From Thalassovita sp. (GTDB lineage Bacteria; Pseudomonadota; Alphaproteobacteria; Rhodobacterales; Rhodobacteraceae): DNA of 64,000 bases. The position numbers and the translations under genes were made by a program. The notes below the pieces were generated by a model. That model made no database searches. It saw nothing but the letters and a program-made list of their open reading frames with translations, and had not been told where the DNA came from. Shown here one piece after another: positions 1-8,643 of this stretch; the first letter of the stretch is position 1; the number at the start of each line of letters is the position of its first letter. The DNA lies in assembly GCA_029212905.1 (NCBI GenBank), contig JARGPB010000010.1, positions 83,355-147,354 of the forward strand. The letters run 5' to 3'.

Positions 1-74
1 AGGGCCATGCCCCGTTCGATATGGGCTCGGTGCAGCGCGTCCTTGGTGCGGGCATTTGCTGTGGCTTCTACCAT
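1..74 (-). CDS. Small protein of unknown function, N-terminal part (cut by window edge)
   Basis: The start codon is preceded on the minus strand by a good Shine-Dalgarno sequence (AAGGAGG, 4-5 nt upstream of ATG). Twenty-four codons are visible, beginning MVEATANARTKDALHRAH, with no stop before the edge. The gene is divergent from the LysR-type regulator at 184 and could be controlled by it. The visible part is charged, has no signal peptide and matches no family I can name. The function cannot be given from this fragment. Confidence 0.55.
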   Translation of the reverse strand, partial: MVEATANARTKDALHRAHIERGMA

Positions 75-163
75 CGTCGCCTCCTTGGCTTGGTGAAAAC
101 TTAACTGTCTTCAATATGCCCCCCACAAACAAAGCTGACAAACGAGACTTCTCACGGCTTCAG

Positions 164-178
164 TTAAGCTGTACTTAA
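164..178. promoter_or_regulatory. Candidate LysR operator (inverted repeat TTAAG-N5-CTTAA)
   Basis: A perfect 5-bp inverted repeat, TTAAG CTGTA CTTAA, lies 5 bp before the start codon of the LysR regulator. A related half-site, CTTAACTG, sits at 100-107 and is the reverse complement of CAGTTAAG at 161-168. Three copies of the same half-site in a divergent promoter region fit a LysR-type autoregulatory operator. The assignment is inference from position and symmetry. Confidence 0.35.
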
Positions 179-183
179 GTGAG

Positions 184-1131
184 ATGACAGATAGACTCCC
201 CCCTTTGACGGCCCTGCGTGCGTTTGACGCGGCGGCGCGCCACATGTCCTTTGCCAAGGCCGCAGACGAGCTGAACGTGACCCCCGCCGCCCTGTCCTTT
301 CAGATCAAATCGCTGGAAGAGCACCTGGGCACCCCGCTGTTTCGCCGCCTGAACCGCGCGGTCCAGCTGACCGAGGCCGGGAAAACCTTGGCGCCCGGCA
401 CGACGGACGGGTTCCAGGCCCTGTCGGCCGCCTGGCAGGCCACCCGGCGCCTGCTGGATGATTCCGTCCTGACGATCACCGCCGGCCCTGCGCTGACGGC
501 GAAATGGTTGGCCCCTCGCCTGTTCGAATTCGCCCGTGCCCACCCTGAAATCGAGCTGCGATTTTCGGCCACGCTCAAGAACCTTAACCTGCACCATGAT
601 GACGTCGATGTCGCGATCCGCTTTGGCTATGGTGAATATGATGACCTGTATTCCGTGCCCATCCGCAAAGAGTGGCTGACCCCGGTCATGACCCCGGAAT
701 TGGCCGCGCAATTCCCCACCCCAGAAAGCCTGGAACACGCGCCTTTGCTGTATGATGATTCAATCAACTTCTTGGCTCCGCGCTGCGATTGGCCCGCGTG
801 GTTTCGCGCGGCGGGCCTGCCTTTTGCCCCCAGCCGAGGTCTGCATTTCTCGAACGCGGACCATGCGATTGATGCCGCCGCGACCGGCGCTGGCGTGGCG
901 TTGGGGCGGCGGCCGATGATCATCCGCGACGTGCTCGAGGGGCGGCTGGTAACCCCCTTCAAGCTGGCGATCGAGACCAAGGCGCGGTTCCGGTTCCTTT
1001 GCTTGCGCGGCGCCGAAAAACGCCCGCATATCGCCGCCTTCCGCGACTGGTTCCTTGCCGAGATCGAGAAAACCGCGCATATCTCGGACGGTTTCAAAAT
1101 TATCCCGGTCGAGGACATCCCCCCAGCATGA
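184..1131 (+). CDS. LysR-family transcriptional regulator, GcvA-like
   Basis: The protein has 315 residues, normal for the family. Residues about 5-64 form the winged helix-turn-helix (LRAFDAAARHMSFAKAADEL, then TPAALSFQIKSLEEHLGTPL), and the rest looks like the periplasmic-binding-protein-like effector domain. The N-terminus resembles the GcvA subgroup, but the ligand cannot be told from sequence. The gene overlaps the following EamA exporter gene by four bases (ATGA), so the two are translationally coupled and probably functionally linked. A small gene is divergent upstream with palindromic half-sites between them. Confidence 0.9.
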   Translation: MTDRLPPLTALRAFDAAARHMSFAKAADELNVTPAALSFQIKSLEEHLGTPLFRRLNRAVQLTEAGKTLAPGTTDGFQALSAAWQATRRLLDDSVLTITAGPALTAKWLAPRLFEFARAHPEIELRFSATLKNLNLHHDDVDVAIRFGYGEYDDLYSVPIRKEWLTPVMTPELAAQFPTPESLEHAPLLYDDSINFLAPRCDWPAWFRAAGLPFAPSRGLHFSNADHAIDAAATGAGVALGRRPMIIRDVLEGRLVTPFKLAIETKARFRFLCLRGAEKRPHIAAFRDWFLAEIEKTAHISDGFKIIPVEDIPPA

Positions 1132-1991
1132 CCCAATCCAAGGCCACCGCCATCGGTTTCATTGCCGTGCTTTTGTGGGCGCTTCTGGCGCTGTTCACTG
1201 TGGGGTCTGCACCGACGCCGCCGCTGTTGCTGAACGCGATCTGCTTTGCGATTGGTGGGGCGATTGGCCTGATCTGGACGGCCGCGACCGGGGGATTTGC
1301 CCGGCTGCGCTCTGTGCCCTTGCGCGTTTACATCTTTGGCACGCTGGGTCTGTTTGGCTATCACGCGCTGTATTTCAGTGCGCTGCGCCTTGCCCCCGCC
1401 GCCGAGGCCGGGCTGATCGCCTACCTTTGGCCGCTGCTGATCGTGCTGTTTTCAGGGCTTCTGCCTGGCGAATCGCTGAAACCCGGTCACCTGATCGGGG
1501 CTGTTATCGGATTTCTGGGCGCCGCCCTGATCGTCGGAGGCGGCGGCGCTGGTTTTGATATGCAAGCGCTGCCCGGCTATCTTCTGGCGCTGGCCTGCGC
1601 GCTGACATGGGCCAGCTACTCTGTCCTGTCGCGCAGGATCGGCGACGCACCGACGGCCTCGGTTGCGGTTTTCTGTGTCGCCACAGCGATTTTGTCCGCG
1701 CTGCTGCACATGGCGACCGAGCCAACCATCTGGCCGCAAGGCACCACAGGCTGGGCCTCGACCATCGCGTTGGGATTGGGGCCGGTCGGGCTGGCGTTCT
1801 ATGTCTGGGATATCGGGGTGAAACGCGGGGATATTCAGCTACTTGGCGTGGCGTCCTATGCGGCGCCTTTGCTGTCCACGCTGGTTCTGGTGCTGGCCGG
1901 GGTTGCACCCCTCAGCTGGGTGTTGGGCCTTTCGGCCCTGCTAATCACCGGCGGCGCAGCGATTGCCGCGCGCGCCAGCCTAAAACGTTAA
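1128..1991 (+). CDS. DMT/EamA-family exporter, YddG-like
   Basis: The product has 287 residues with about ten hydrophobic helices arranged as two EamA repeats, so it is an inner-membrane drug/metabolite exporter. The N-terminal segment (IGFIAVLLWALLALFTVG) and the G-Y-H-A-L-Y-F-S-A-L stretch at the end of the third helix resemble the aromatic-amino-acid exporter YddG subgroup. The substrate is inferred only. The ATG at 1128 overlaps the stop of the LysR gene, so I prefer it to longer versions that would run through the regulator gene. Its stop is two bases from the convergent YdcH-like gene. Confidence 0.88.
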   Translation: MTQSKATAIGFIAVLLWALLALFTVGSAPTPPLLLNAICFAIGGAIGLIWTAATGGFARLRSVPLRVYIFGTLGLFGYHALYFSALRLAPAAEAGLIAYLWPLLIVLFSGLLPGESLKPGHLIGAVIGFLGAALIVGGGGAGFDMQALPGYLLALACALTWASYSVLSRRIGDAPTASVAVFCVATAILSALLHMATEPTIWPQGTTGWASTIALGLGPVGLAFYVWDIGVKRGDIQLLGVASYAAPLLSTLVLVLAGVAPLSWVLGLSALLITGGAAIAARASLKR

Positions 1992-1992
1992 C

Positions 1993-2157
1993 TCATACGC
2001 TCAGTCGCGTAATTTCTTCCTTGATGCGTAGTTTCTGTTTTTTCAGATCGACAAGATCGATATCGCGGGTGCCGGGCGACCGCTGCGCCTCTTCGACACG
2101 TTGCGAGAGAGATAGGTGTTTCTTCTTCAGTTCCTCGACATGCGAACTCAAGCTCAT
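1993..2157 (-). CDS. YdcH-like small protein (DUF465)
   Basis: This 54-residue ORF is read MSLSSHVEELKKKHLSLSQR and ends ITRLSV. It is almost wholly alpha-helical and charged, with the heptad character and D-L-K-K-x-K-L-R-I-K-E-E-I ending typical of the YdcH/DUF465 family. A Shine-Dalgarno GAGAGGAG sits just upstream of the ATG. The family is widespread in proteobacteria and its role is not established. It converges tightly with the EamA gene. Confidence 0.85.
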   Translation of the reverse strand: MSLSSHVEELKKKHLSLSQRVEEAQRSPGTRDIDLVDLKKQKLRIKEEITRLSV

Positions 2158-2273
2158 GGGCAGTCTCCTCTCAATGTAAATCTAACATGACAAGTGCACC
2201 ACAAGACGGGCCATCTGTCACGCAGCAGCGCAGCATTTCCCGCTAAAATTTGTATCGATCGGCCAAATGCAGC

Positions 2274-3020
2274 TTAGAACGGCAGCGCCGCCCCTTCGCG
2301 CTGCACCGCGCGCAGCAATGGCGTGTAATCCTCGCCCCCGTCCTGATGCGCCGGGCCGGGGTGGATCAGCAGGCCTGGATGGATGCGGAATTCGGCACGC
2401 CCCCCCCGGCGACCGCGCAGCAACAGCAGTTGCGGCGCCCGCCCCGCGCGCGGCAGTAACGGCAGCATTTCCAGGCTTCCCAGGCAGTCATTCATCGCGC
2501 TCAGCAGCTCTGGCAGCCGCTCTGCCCGCTGGATAAAGGTCACAAACCCCCGCGGCGCACAGCGCTTGGCCGCGGCTTCGACCCACATCCGCAGCGGCGT
2601 GTTGCCCCCCAGCGCCAGATCCCGGCCGGGGTCATTTGCCTCGGTTCCCGATTCGCGCCTAAAATACGGAGGGTTCGCGATAACGTGATCGAACTGGCGC
2701 TGGCGCAGCGGGTCCGGCATCGCCTGCAAATCCCCCGTTTCGACCGTGAAATCCGCCCTATTCTGGGTTGCATTGCGGCGCGCCAGGGCCGCATAATCCG
2801 GCTGAATTTCCAGCCCGCACAGTGTCAGCCCCCGCACCCGCGCGCCCAGACATAATGATGCGACGCCGACGCCACAGCCCAGCTCCAGCACCGTTTGTCC
2901 CGCCTCTGCCGGCACCGAAGCGGCCAATAATACAGGGTCCAGCCCCGCCCGGTACCCTCTGCGCGGCTGCCAGATCTTAACCTTGCCCCCCAGAAAATCG
3001 TTGCAGGTCAGTTCAGTCAT
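2274..3020 (-). CDS. TrmN6-like tRNA (adenine-N6)-methyltransferase
   Basis: The product is a class I SAM-dependent methyltransferase of 248 residues. The SAM-binding motif V-L-E-L-G-C-G-V-G lies near residue 45, and the N-P-P-Y motif characteristic of N6-adenine methyltransferases lies near residue 112. The N-terminal T-x-x-x-F-L-G-G-K-V and Q-P-x-x-G-Y-R-A-G-x-D features match the YfiC/TrmN6 family, which methylates A37 of tRNA1(Val) in E. coli. The ATG at 3020 lies inside the end of the DUF2007 gene (8-bp overlap), so the two are co-translated. The exact RNA target is inferred from the family. Confidence 0.85.
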   Translation of the reverse strand: MTELTCNDFLGGKVKIWQPRRGYRAGLDPVLLAASVPAEAGQTVLELGCGVGVASLCLGARVRGLTLCGLEIQPDYAALARRNATQNRADFTVETGDLQAMPDPLRQRQFDHVIANPPYFRRESGTEANDPGRDLALGGNTPLRMWVEAAAKRCAPRGFVTFIQRAERLPELLSAMNDCLGSLEMLPLLPRAGRAPQLLLLRGRRGGRAEFRIHPGLLIHPGPAHQDGGEDYTPLLRAVQREGAALPF

Positions 3021-3228
3021 CAACCGCAATTCCGTTGTCCCGCATCACATGCGCCGCGCGAAAATGGTCCTCTGTCCGCACCAGGATGCGCCGGGGGAAT
3101 AATCCGATCCCGCCCTCAAGGACGCTCATATTTACGTCCATTTCAAAGCAGTCTATACCCTCGCCTTGAAGCAGAGCTTGGGCAAATGCGATGATCGTCG
3201 GATCCGTGGTGCTCAGAAGCTGTTTCAT
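3013..3228 (-). CDS. DUF2007 family protein
   Basis: This 71-residue protein has the pattern of the DUF2007 signal-transducing-protein-like family: an N-terminal beta strand, a helix (DPTIIAFAQALLQGEGI), and the F-P-R-R-I-L-V-R-x-E-D segment. Nothing more specific can be said. It is the first gene of a two-gene unit with the TrmN6-like methyltransferase and diverges from the polyprenyl synthase gene, with 46 bp between the start codons. Confidence 0.85.
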   Translation of the reverse strand: MKQLLSTTDPTIIAFAQALLQGEGIDCFEMDVNMSVLEGGIGLFPRRILVRTEDHFRAAHVMRDNGIAVDD

Positions 3229-3274
3229 AATGGGGAATTAAGGGCATGGCGCAGCATTTGTCGAGCCATGTGAC

Positions 3275-4285
3275 GTGACAGTGATGAGCCTGGACCAAGC
3301 CACAAGCAAACCGCACGAACAACTCGCCGCGCATCTGGCGGGCGGTATGGACGCCGTGAACACCCTGATCCGCGCGCGGATGGCGTCGAAACACGCCCCC
3401 CGCATCCCCGAGGTCACGGCCCACCTGGTCGAGGCCGGCGGCAAGCGCCTGCGCCCCATGCTGACCCTGGCTGCGGCAGACCTGTGCGGCTACACCGGCC
3501 CCTATCACATCCACCTGGCCGCCACGGTCGAATTCATCCACACAGCGACCCTGCTGCATGACGATGTGGTCGACGAAAGCGCCCAGCGGCGCGGCCGCCC
3601 TACGGCGAATCTGCTGTGGGACAACAAATCTTCGGTTCTGGTCGGCGACTACCTGTTCGCCCGCGCCTTCCAGTTGATGGTCGAGCCGGGCAATCTGCGC
3701 GTGCTGAACATCCTGTCCAACGCCGCCGCCACCATCGCCGAAGGCGAGGTGCTGCAACTGACCGCCGCTCAGGACCTACGCACCGACGAATCCATCTATC
3801 TTCAGGTGGTCCGGGGAAAAACCGCCGCCCTGTTCTCTGCCGCCACTGAATCCGGCGCCGTGATCGCCAGAGCCGAGGAAACCACCGTCCAGGCGCTGTT
3901 CGACTACGGCGACGCGCTGGGAATCGCCTTCCAGATCGTCGATGACCTGCTGGATTACCAGGGCGACACCAAAGCCACCGGCAAAAACATCGGTGACGAT
4001 TTCCGGGAACGCAAACTGACCCTCCCCGTGATCAAGGCCGTCGCCCGCGCCAACGAAGAAGAGCGCGCCTTCTGGACCCGCACCATCGAAAAAGGCAAAC
4101 AAGAGGACGGCGATCTCGACCACGCCCTGTCCTTGCTGCACAAACATAACGCGCTTATCGACACCCGCGCCGACGCGCTGGCCTGGGCCGAAAAGGCCAA
4201 AACCGCCATGTCCGCCCTGCCCGCACATCCGCTGCGCCAGATGCTGACCGAGCTCGCGGATTACGTGGTGGCCCGGATCAACTGA
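3275..4285 (+). CDS. Trans-polyprenyl diphosphate synthase (octaprenyl/decaprenyl type)
   Basis: This 336-residue enzyme condenses isopentenyl diphosphate units to build the ubiquinone side chain. The first aspartate-rich motif D-D-V-V-D begins at residue 96 and the second, D-D-L-L-D, at residue 223. GGKRLRP before the first motif binds the diphosphate. Chain length cannot be read from sequence; Q10 is usual in this lineage, so decaprenyl is likely. The start is GTG at 3275 or ATG at 3284, with no strong Shine-Dalgarno to decide. It converges on ispE, another isoprenoid gene, and a repeat element lies between them. Confidence 0.93.
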   Translation: MTVMSLDQATSKPHEQLAAHLAGGMDAVNTLIRARMASKHAPRIPEVTAHLVEAGGKRLRPMLTLAAADLCGYTGPYHIHLAATVEFIHTATLLHDDVVDESAQRRGRPTANLLWDNKSSVLVGDYLFARAFQLMVEPGNLRVLNILSNAAATIAEGEVLQLTAAQDLRTDESIYLQVVRGKTAALFSAATESGAVIARAEETTVQALFDYGDALGIAFQIVDDLLDYQGDTKATGKNIGDDFRERKLTLPVIKAVARANEEERAFWTRTIEKGKQEDGDLDHALSLLHKHNALIDTRADALAWAEKAKTAMSALPAHPLRQMLTELADYVVARIN

Positions 4286-4297
4286 TCCCGGCCCCTC

Positions 4298-4324
4298 GTT
4301 TCATCTTGCTGAAAATACTCAAAT
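4298..4324 (+). repeat. Convergent-end repeat element, copy A
   Basis: The 27-bp sequence beginning GTTTCATCTTGCTGAAAATA is repeated exactly, in reverse complement, at 18893-18919, and its 22-bp core recurs with changes at 18956 and 31508. It lies 13 bp after the polyprenyl synthase stop and 26 bp from the ispE stop, between convergent genes. A role as part of a two-way terminator or a short dispersed repeat is inferred. Confidence 0.8.
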
Positions 4325-4349
4325 CCTGCGCGTGCCACGGGCGCAGCGC

Positions 4350-5165
4350 CTAACGCAAAGCCACCGCCCGCACCCACCATCCGGGTCGCGCCAAGGCTCG
4401 GGCCGCGCGTTGTGCGTTTTCCGCGTCGTGGAACAATCCGAAACACGTCGCCCCCGACCCCGACATCCGCGCCAGCACGACCCCCTCGCAGGCCGAGATC
4501 GCCGCCAAAACCGTCGCGATTTCCGGCTGCAAGCCGATCGCTGCCGCCTCCATGTCGTTGCGCTGCGCGGCGATCCAGTCCATCGCCGCGACGGCCCCGC
4601 CCCCATCGGGCCAGGCTGTCATCTCGGGGTTGTCGCGCCGGGTCATCGCGCGGAATACTGCGGGGGTGGACACCGCGACGCCGGGGTTCACCAGCACCGC
4701 CGACAGAGGCTCCATCAACAGCGGCTGCACCCAGTCTCCGATGCCCCGCATATGCGCAGCATGGCCGATCCGGCACACCGGCACATCCGCGCCCAGGCTG
4801 GCCGGATCGCGATCGAACGGCCGGCCGAACAGCTCTTCCATGGCGCGCAGCACCGCCGCAGCATCGGATGATCCTCCGCCGATTCCCGCCGCCGCGGGCA
4901 GGTGTTTGTCCAACGTGATCGAGACCGGCTCGCCAAAGGCTTCGGCGGCTTTCCAACACAGGTTTCGCGCATCGGCCGGGACGCCTTCGGCCAAGGGGCC
5001 CGTGACCCGCATCGCCATGTCATCCGCCCGCGCCACCGTCACCCGGTCGCCCACGTCCGCGAACATGACCAGCGAATCCAACAGGTGATACCCATCCGCG
5101 CGCTGGCCCGTCACATGCAGGCTCAGGTTCACCTTTGCCGGGGCAAAGACCTCGACCTTAGTCAT
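4350..5165 (-). CDS. ispE: 4-diphosphocytidyl-2-C-methyl-D-erythritol kinase
   Basis: This 271-residue GHMP kinase phosphorylates CDP-methylerythritol in the MEP isoprenoid pathway in the cytosol. It has the N-terminal A-P-A-K-V-N-L-S-L-H-V substrate motif and the ATP-binding glycine loop P-A-A-A-G-I-G-G-G-S-S-D-A-A. A C-terminal G-S-G-A-T-C-F-G-L motif is also present. I chose the ATG at 5165 because it overlaps the stop of the upstream TPR gene by eight bases; a TTG six bases earlier is less likely. The TPR gene and ispE appear to form a coupled pair. Confidence 0.95.
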   Translation of the reverse strand: MTKVEVFAPAKVNLSLHVTGQRADGYHLLDSLVMFADVGDRVTVARADDMAMRVTGPLAEGVPADARNLCWKAAEAFGEPVSITLDKHLPAAAGIGGGSSDAAAVLRAMEELFGRPFDRDPASLGADVPVCRIGHAAHMRGIGDWVQPLLMEPLSAVLVNPGVAVSTPAVFRAMTRRDNPEMTAWPDGGGAVAAMDWIAAQRNDMEAAAIGLQPEIATVLAAISACEGVVLARMSGSGATCFGLFHDAENAQRAARALARPGWWVRAVALR

Positions 5166-6861
5166 GCGCAACCTTCAATGGCGGGGCGCCTTCTTCGGCC
5201 AGGACCACGTCCAGCCCGACCTCCAGTTTGCGGCGGATACGGTCGGCATCCACATCCCCCGAGGCATTGTCATATTTGGCAAAGGACAGCGCCCGGTGCC
5301 ATTGGAATTCCGCCTCGCGTTTGCGGCCCACGGCCCACAACACATCGCCCAGGTGATCGTTGACCACCGGATCCACCGGCATCAGCTCGGCCGCGCGTTC
5401 CATATGGCCGATCGCGTCCTCATAGCGGCCCAGACGGTACAGCGCCCACCCCAGAGAATCGACGATATAGCCGCTGTCCGGCCGCGCCTCGACCGCCTGT
5501 TCAATCAGCGACAAGGCCTCGTCCAGCTTCAGTTTGTGTTCAACCAGCGAGTACCCCAGATAATTCAGCACCTGCGGCTGATTGGGGTTCAGCTCCAGTG
5601 CGGTGCGGAAATCGGCTTCGGCTTTGGGCCATTCGCCCAGGCGCTCGAAACTGATCGCGCGGGCATAGTAGATGAACCAATGCTCGCTGCTGGGCGCGCC
5701 GTACAGCTCCACGGCCGTATCATAGGCCACCGTTGCCTCGTCGAACCGTTTCAGCTGCCGCATCAGGTCGCCCAGCGTCACCCAAACCATCGGAAACGCA
5801 CCGTGGCTGCGTGTCAGCTGTTCCAGAACCTCGACGGCTGAATCCAGTTTTTCGGCCTTGCGCAGGGTCTCTGCCCGGCCCAGTTCCGCCGCGAAATACG
5901 ACGGGCTGTCCTGCACCACAGATTTATACGTCGCCGAGGCCAGCTCGTACCGGCCCAAGGAATCCAACAGGCTTGCGCTCAGCAGGATGCCATCCGTGTG
6001 GTCGGGCCGCAGATATTCCACGACGCGCGTGTACAGCAGCGTGTAATCCTCGCCCGCCTCAGCGTTCAGCGCGGCGGCGACCGAATAAAACACCTCGGCC
6101 ACGCCCTGACGCGGGTCTTGCACCATGGTAAAAGGCAGGGTCTCGCCCGCCTCAAGCCGCGCACGGATCGCCTGAATCGCGGGGTCGAAATCCCGTCCGA
6201 ACAGCTCATCCAGCAGGCCCATCGCCGTGTCGCCCTGATCCAGTTGGCTCAGGATTTCGACACGCGCAATTGCGCCGCGCCGGGTCATCTGCAAAGGCCC
6301 GCCCGCGCTGTCTGCGAAAATCGCTTCAGCCCCTTCGAAATCCCCGACCGAGGCCAGCGCCATTGCCTTGTGATACAGGGCAAACGCCGCCAGTCCGCGT
6401 TCTGCCGCGACCCCGTCAAACGCCTTCAGCGCCGCCGAGACGCTGCCATTTCCCATCAGCGCCCAGGCGTTCAACAGCCCGTCCACCAGCGGCCCGATCC
6501 CGCGCTCTTCGTCCAGCCGGGCCAAAAGCGCGTCATATTTTCCGGTGGCTGCTTCGTCAGCGACCAGCACCAGCCGCGCGATCTGGCTTTGCAGCCCGTC
6601 GGCCTCCATCTTGCGGGCGACGGGGATGGCGCGTGCGACCTCTCCCAGCGACAGCTGCGACAGGACCGTGCTTTCCAGCAGATGCGGGTTTGATGGGTCA
6701 CGTGCCAGGGCGCGGGTGAAATAATCCGCCGCTGCCTTGTAATCGCTGGACATGCCCGCGCTGCGTGCCGCCAGATAGGACCCGGCAATTCCCTGCGCCT
6801 GCACGGGGCTGACCGCCGCCACTGCCAGGGCCAAAGCCACGCTCCAAAGCCGTTTTCGCAT
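5158..6861 (-). CDS. Exported tetratricopeptide-repeat protein
   Basis: The protein has 567 residues. The chosen start gives a clean signal peptide (MRKRLWSVALALAVAAVSPV, cleavage likely after AQA or Q) and removes a 21-residue upstream extension that is not signal-like. The mature part is an array of TPR helices, clearest in the C-terminal half, with repeats such as A-x-x-x-L-G-x-A-E-T-L-R and L-G-D-V-L-W-A-V-G-R. It is probably a periplasmic scaffold, and no catalytic domain is visible. It is translationally coupled to ispE, an arrangement that need not mean a shared function. Confidence 0.85.
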   Translation of the reverse strand: MRKRLWSVALALAVAAVSPVQAQGIAGSYLAARSAGMSSDYKAAADYFTRALARDPSNPHLLESTVLSQLSLGEVARAIPVARKMEADGLQSQIARLVLVADEAATGKYDALLARLDEERGIGPLVDGLLNAWALMGNGSVSAALKAFDGVAAERGLAAFALYHKAMALASVGDFEGAEAIFADSAGGPLQMTRRGAIARVEILSQLDQGDTAMGLLDELFGRDFDPAIQAIRARLEAGETLPFTMVQDPRQGVAEVFYSVAAALNAEAGEDYTLLYTRVVEYLRPDHTDGILLSASLLDSLGRYELASATYKSVVQDSPSYFAAELGRAETLRKAEKLDSAVEVLEQLTRSHGAFPMVWVTLGDLMRQLKRFDEATVAYDTAVELYGAPSSEHWFIYYARAISFERLGEWPKAEADFRTALELNPNQPQVLNYLGYSLVEHKLKLDEALSLIEQAVEARPDSGYIVDSLGWALYRLGRYEDAIGHMERAAELMPVDPVVNDHLGDVLWAVGRKREAEFQWHRALSFAKYDNASGDVDADRIRRKLEVGLDVVLAEEGAPPLKVAHD

Positions 6862-6965
6862 CCGATTTCCGCCTGTGCCGTTCCATCCGAGCCAACAGAC
6901 TAGCGTTCCGTGCAGCGAACGCAATGCGCGCTGGGTAAACTTCGCGGCAATCGGCCGAAAACTAG

Positions 6966-6991
6966 AAAGGGCGACCCCAGGGCCGCCCTTT
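6966..6991 (-). terminator. Rho-independent terminator of the ETF-QO gene
   Basis: On the minus strand a perfect 8-bp stem AAAGGGCG / CGCCCTTT with a loop of about 10 nt ends just below 6966 and is followed by the T-rich run TTTCTAGTTTT. It starts 5 bp beyond the stop codon of the ETF-QO gene, so it fits an intrinsic terminator for that transcript. Confidence 0.75.
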
Positions 6992-6996
6992 GCGTA

Positions 6997-8643
6997 TCAC
7001 ATATTCGGGTAGTTTGGCCCTTCGCCACCCTGCGGGGTGGCCCAGTTGATGTTCTGACTGGGGTCCTTGATATCGCAGGTTTTGCAATGCACGCAGTTCT
7101 GGAAATTGACCCGGAACTCGGGGCCGTTGTCGCCCTCCAGCACCTCATAGACGCCCGCGGGGCAGTAGCGCTGCGCCGGCTCGTCGAACTTGGGCAGGTT
7201 GACGTTGATCGGCACCGACGGATCGGCCAGTTGCAAGTGGCAGGGCTGCTCTTCTTCGTGGTTGGTAAAGCTGAACGACACGTTGGTCAGCCGGTCAAAC
7301 GACAGTGTCCCATCGGGTTTGGGATAGTCGATTTTCTTATGTTTGCTGGCGTCTTCGGTGGCTGCGGCATCGGTTTTGCCATGCCCAATCGTGCCAAACA
7401 AAGAGAAACCCAGCGTGTTGGTCCACATGTCGAACCCGCCCAGGATCAGGCTGGGGATCATGCCCAGTTTCGACCACAAGGGTTTGACGTTACGGACCTT
7501 TTTCAGGTCTTTACCGATGGCACCGCTGCGCACGTCTGTCTCGTATGCGGTCAGTTCGTCGCCCGAACGCTCGGCCTTGATCGCGTCGAACGCGGCCTCG
7601 GCGGCGGCTTTGCCGGACAGCATGGCGTTGTGGTTGCCCTTGATGCGCGGCACGTTGACCATCCCGACCGAGCACCCCAGCAGCGCCACGCCAGGCGCGA
7701 CCATCTTGGGCATCGACTGATATCCGCCCTCGGAAATCGCACGCGCGCCATAGGCCACACGTTTACCGCCCTTCAGCAGGTCGGCGACCATCGGGTGATG
7801 TTTGAACCGCTGGAATTCCATATAGGGGAACAGATGCGGGTTCTTATAGTTCAGGTGCACCACGAAACCGACATACACCTGATTGTTTTCCAGGTGGTAA
7901 ATGAACGATCCACCGCCCGCGTTGCCGTTCAGCGGCCAGCCCATCGTGTGGGTCACGGTGCCTTCGCGGTGTTTCTCGGGGTCGATTTCCCAGATTTCCT
8001 TCATGCCGATGCCGAATTTCTGCGGCTCTTTTCCGGCTTGCAGGTCGTATTTGGCGATCACTTCCTTGGCCAGCGACCCGCGCACGCCCTCGGACAGGAA
8101 CACGTATTTGCCGTTCAGCACCATGCCCGGCTCGTAGCTGGGGCCCGGCGTCCCGTCGGGGCTCTTGCCGAATTCGCCGGCAACCACGCCGGTCACCTGA
8201 CCGTTGTCGCCGTAAATCAGTTCCGAACACGCCATGCCGGGGAAAATCTCCACGCCCATTTCCTCGGCCTGTTCGGCCATCCAGCGGCAGACGTTCCCCA
8301 TCGAGACAATGTAATTGCCGTGGTTGTTCATCAGCGGCGGCATCGGGAAATTGGGCACGCGAATTTCGCCCGCTTCGCCCAGCATATAGAAATTATCCTG
8401 CGTGACCGGCGTATTCAGCGGCGCGCCTTTTTCCTTCCAATCGGGGATCAGCGCATCCAACCCCGAAGGATCCAGCACGGCGCCCGACAGGATATGCGCC
8501 CCCACTTCCGAGCCCTTCTCCAACACGACGACATCCAGATCGGCGTCCAGTTGTTTCAGACGGATCGCTGCCGACAGGCCCGCAGGCCCCGCACCAACGA
8601 TCACAACGTCATATTCCATCGCTTCCCGTTCGATCTCGGACAT
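6997..8643 (-). CDS. Electron transfer flavoprotein-ubiquinone oxidoreductase
   Basis: This 548-residue membrane-associated flavoprotein passes electrons from ETF, which is reduced by acyl-CoA and other dehydrogenases, to ubiquinone. The N-terminus has the FAD dinucleotide-binding motif V-V-I-V-G-A-G-P-A-G-L-S. The C-terminus has the [4Fe-4S] ligands C-P-A-G-V-Y-E-V followed by C-V-H-C-K-T-C-D-I-K-D-P. The ATG at 8643 has the ribosome site AGGAGAGCC; the longer frame to 8718 lacks homology. It fits physiologically with the acyl-CoA dehydrogenase genes near 14.5 and 47.5 kb. A clear terminator follows. Confidence 0.96.
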   Translation of the reverse strand: MSEIEREAMEYDVVIVGAGPAGLSAAIRLKQLDADLDVVVLEKGSEVGAHILSGAVLDPSGLDALIPDWKEKGAPLNTPVTQDNFYMLGEAGEIRVPNFPMPPLMNNHGNYIVSMGNVCRWMAEQAEEMGVEIFPGMACSELIYGDNGQVTGVVAGEFGKSPDGTPGPSYEPGMVLNGKYVFLSEGVRGSLAKEVIAKYDLQAGKEPQKFGIGMKEIWEIDPEKHREGTVTHTMGWPLNGNAGGGSFIYHLENNQVYVGFVVHLNYKNPHLFPYMEFQRFKHHPMVADLLKGGKRVAYGARAISEGGYQSMPKMVAPGVALLGCSVGMVNVPRIKGNHNAMLSGKAAAEAAFDAIKAERSGDELTAYETDVRSGAIGKDLKKVRNVKPLWSKLGMIPSLILGGFDMWTNTLGFSLFGTIGHGKTDAAATEDASKHKKIDYPKPDGTLSFDRLTNVSFSFTNHEEEQPCHLQLADPSVPINVNLPKFDEPAQRYCPAGVYEVLEGDNGPEFRVNFQNCVHCKTCDIKDPSQNINWATPQGGEGPNYPNM

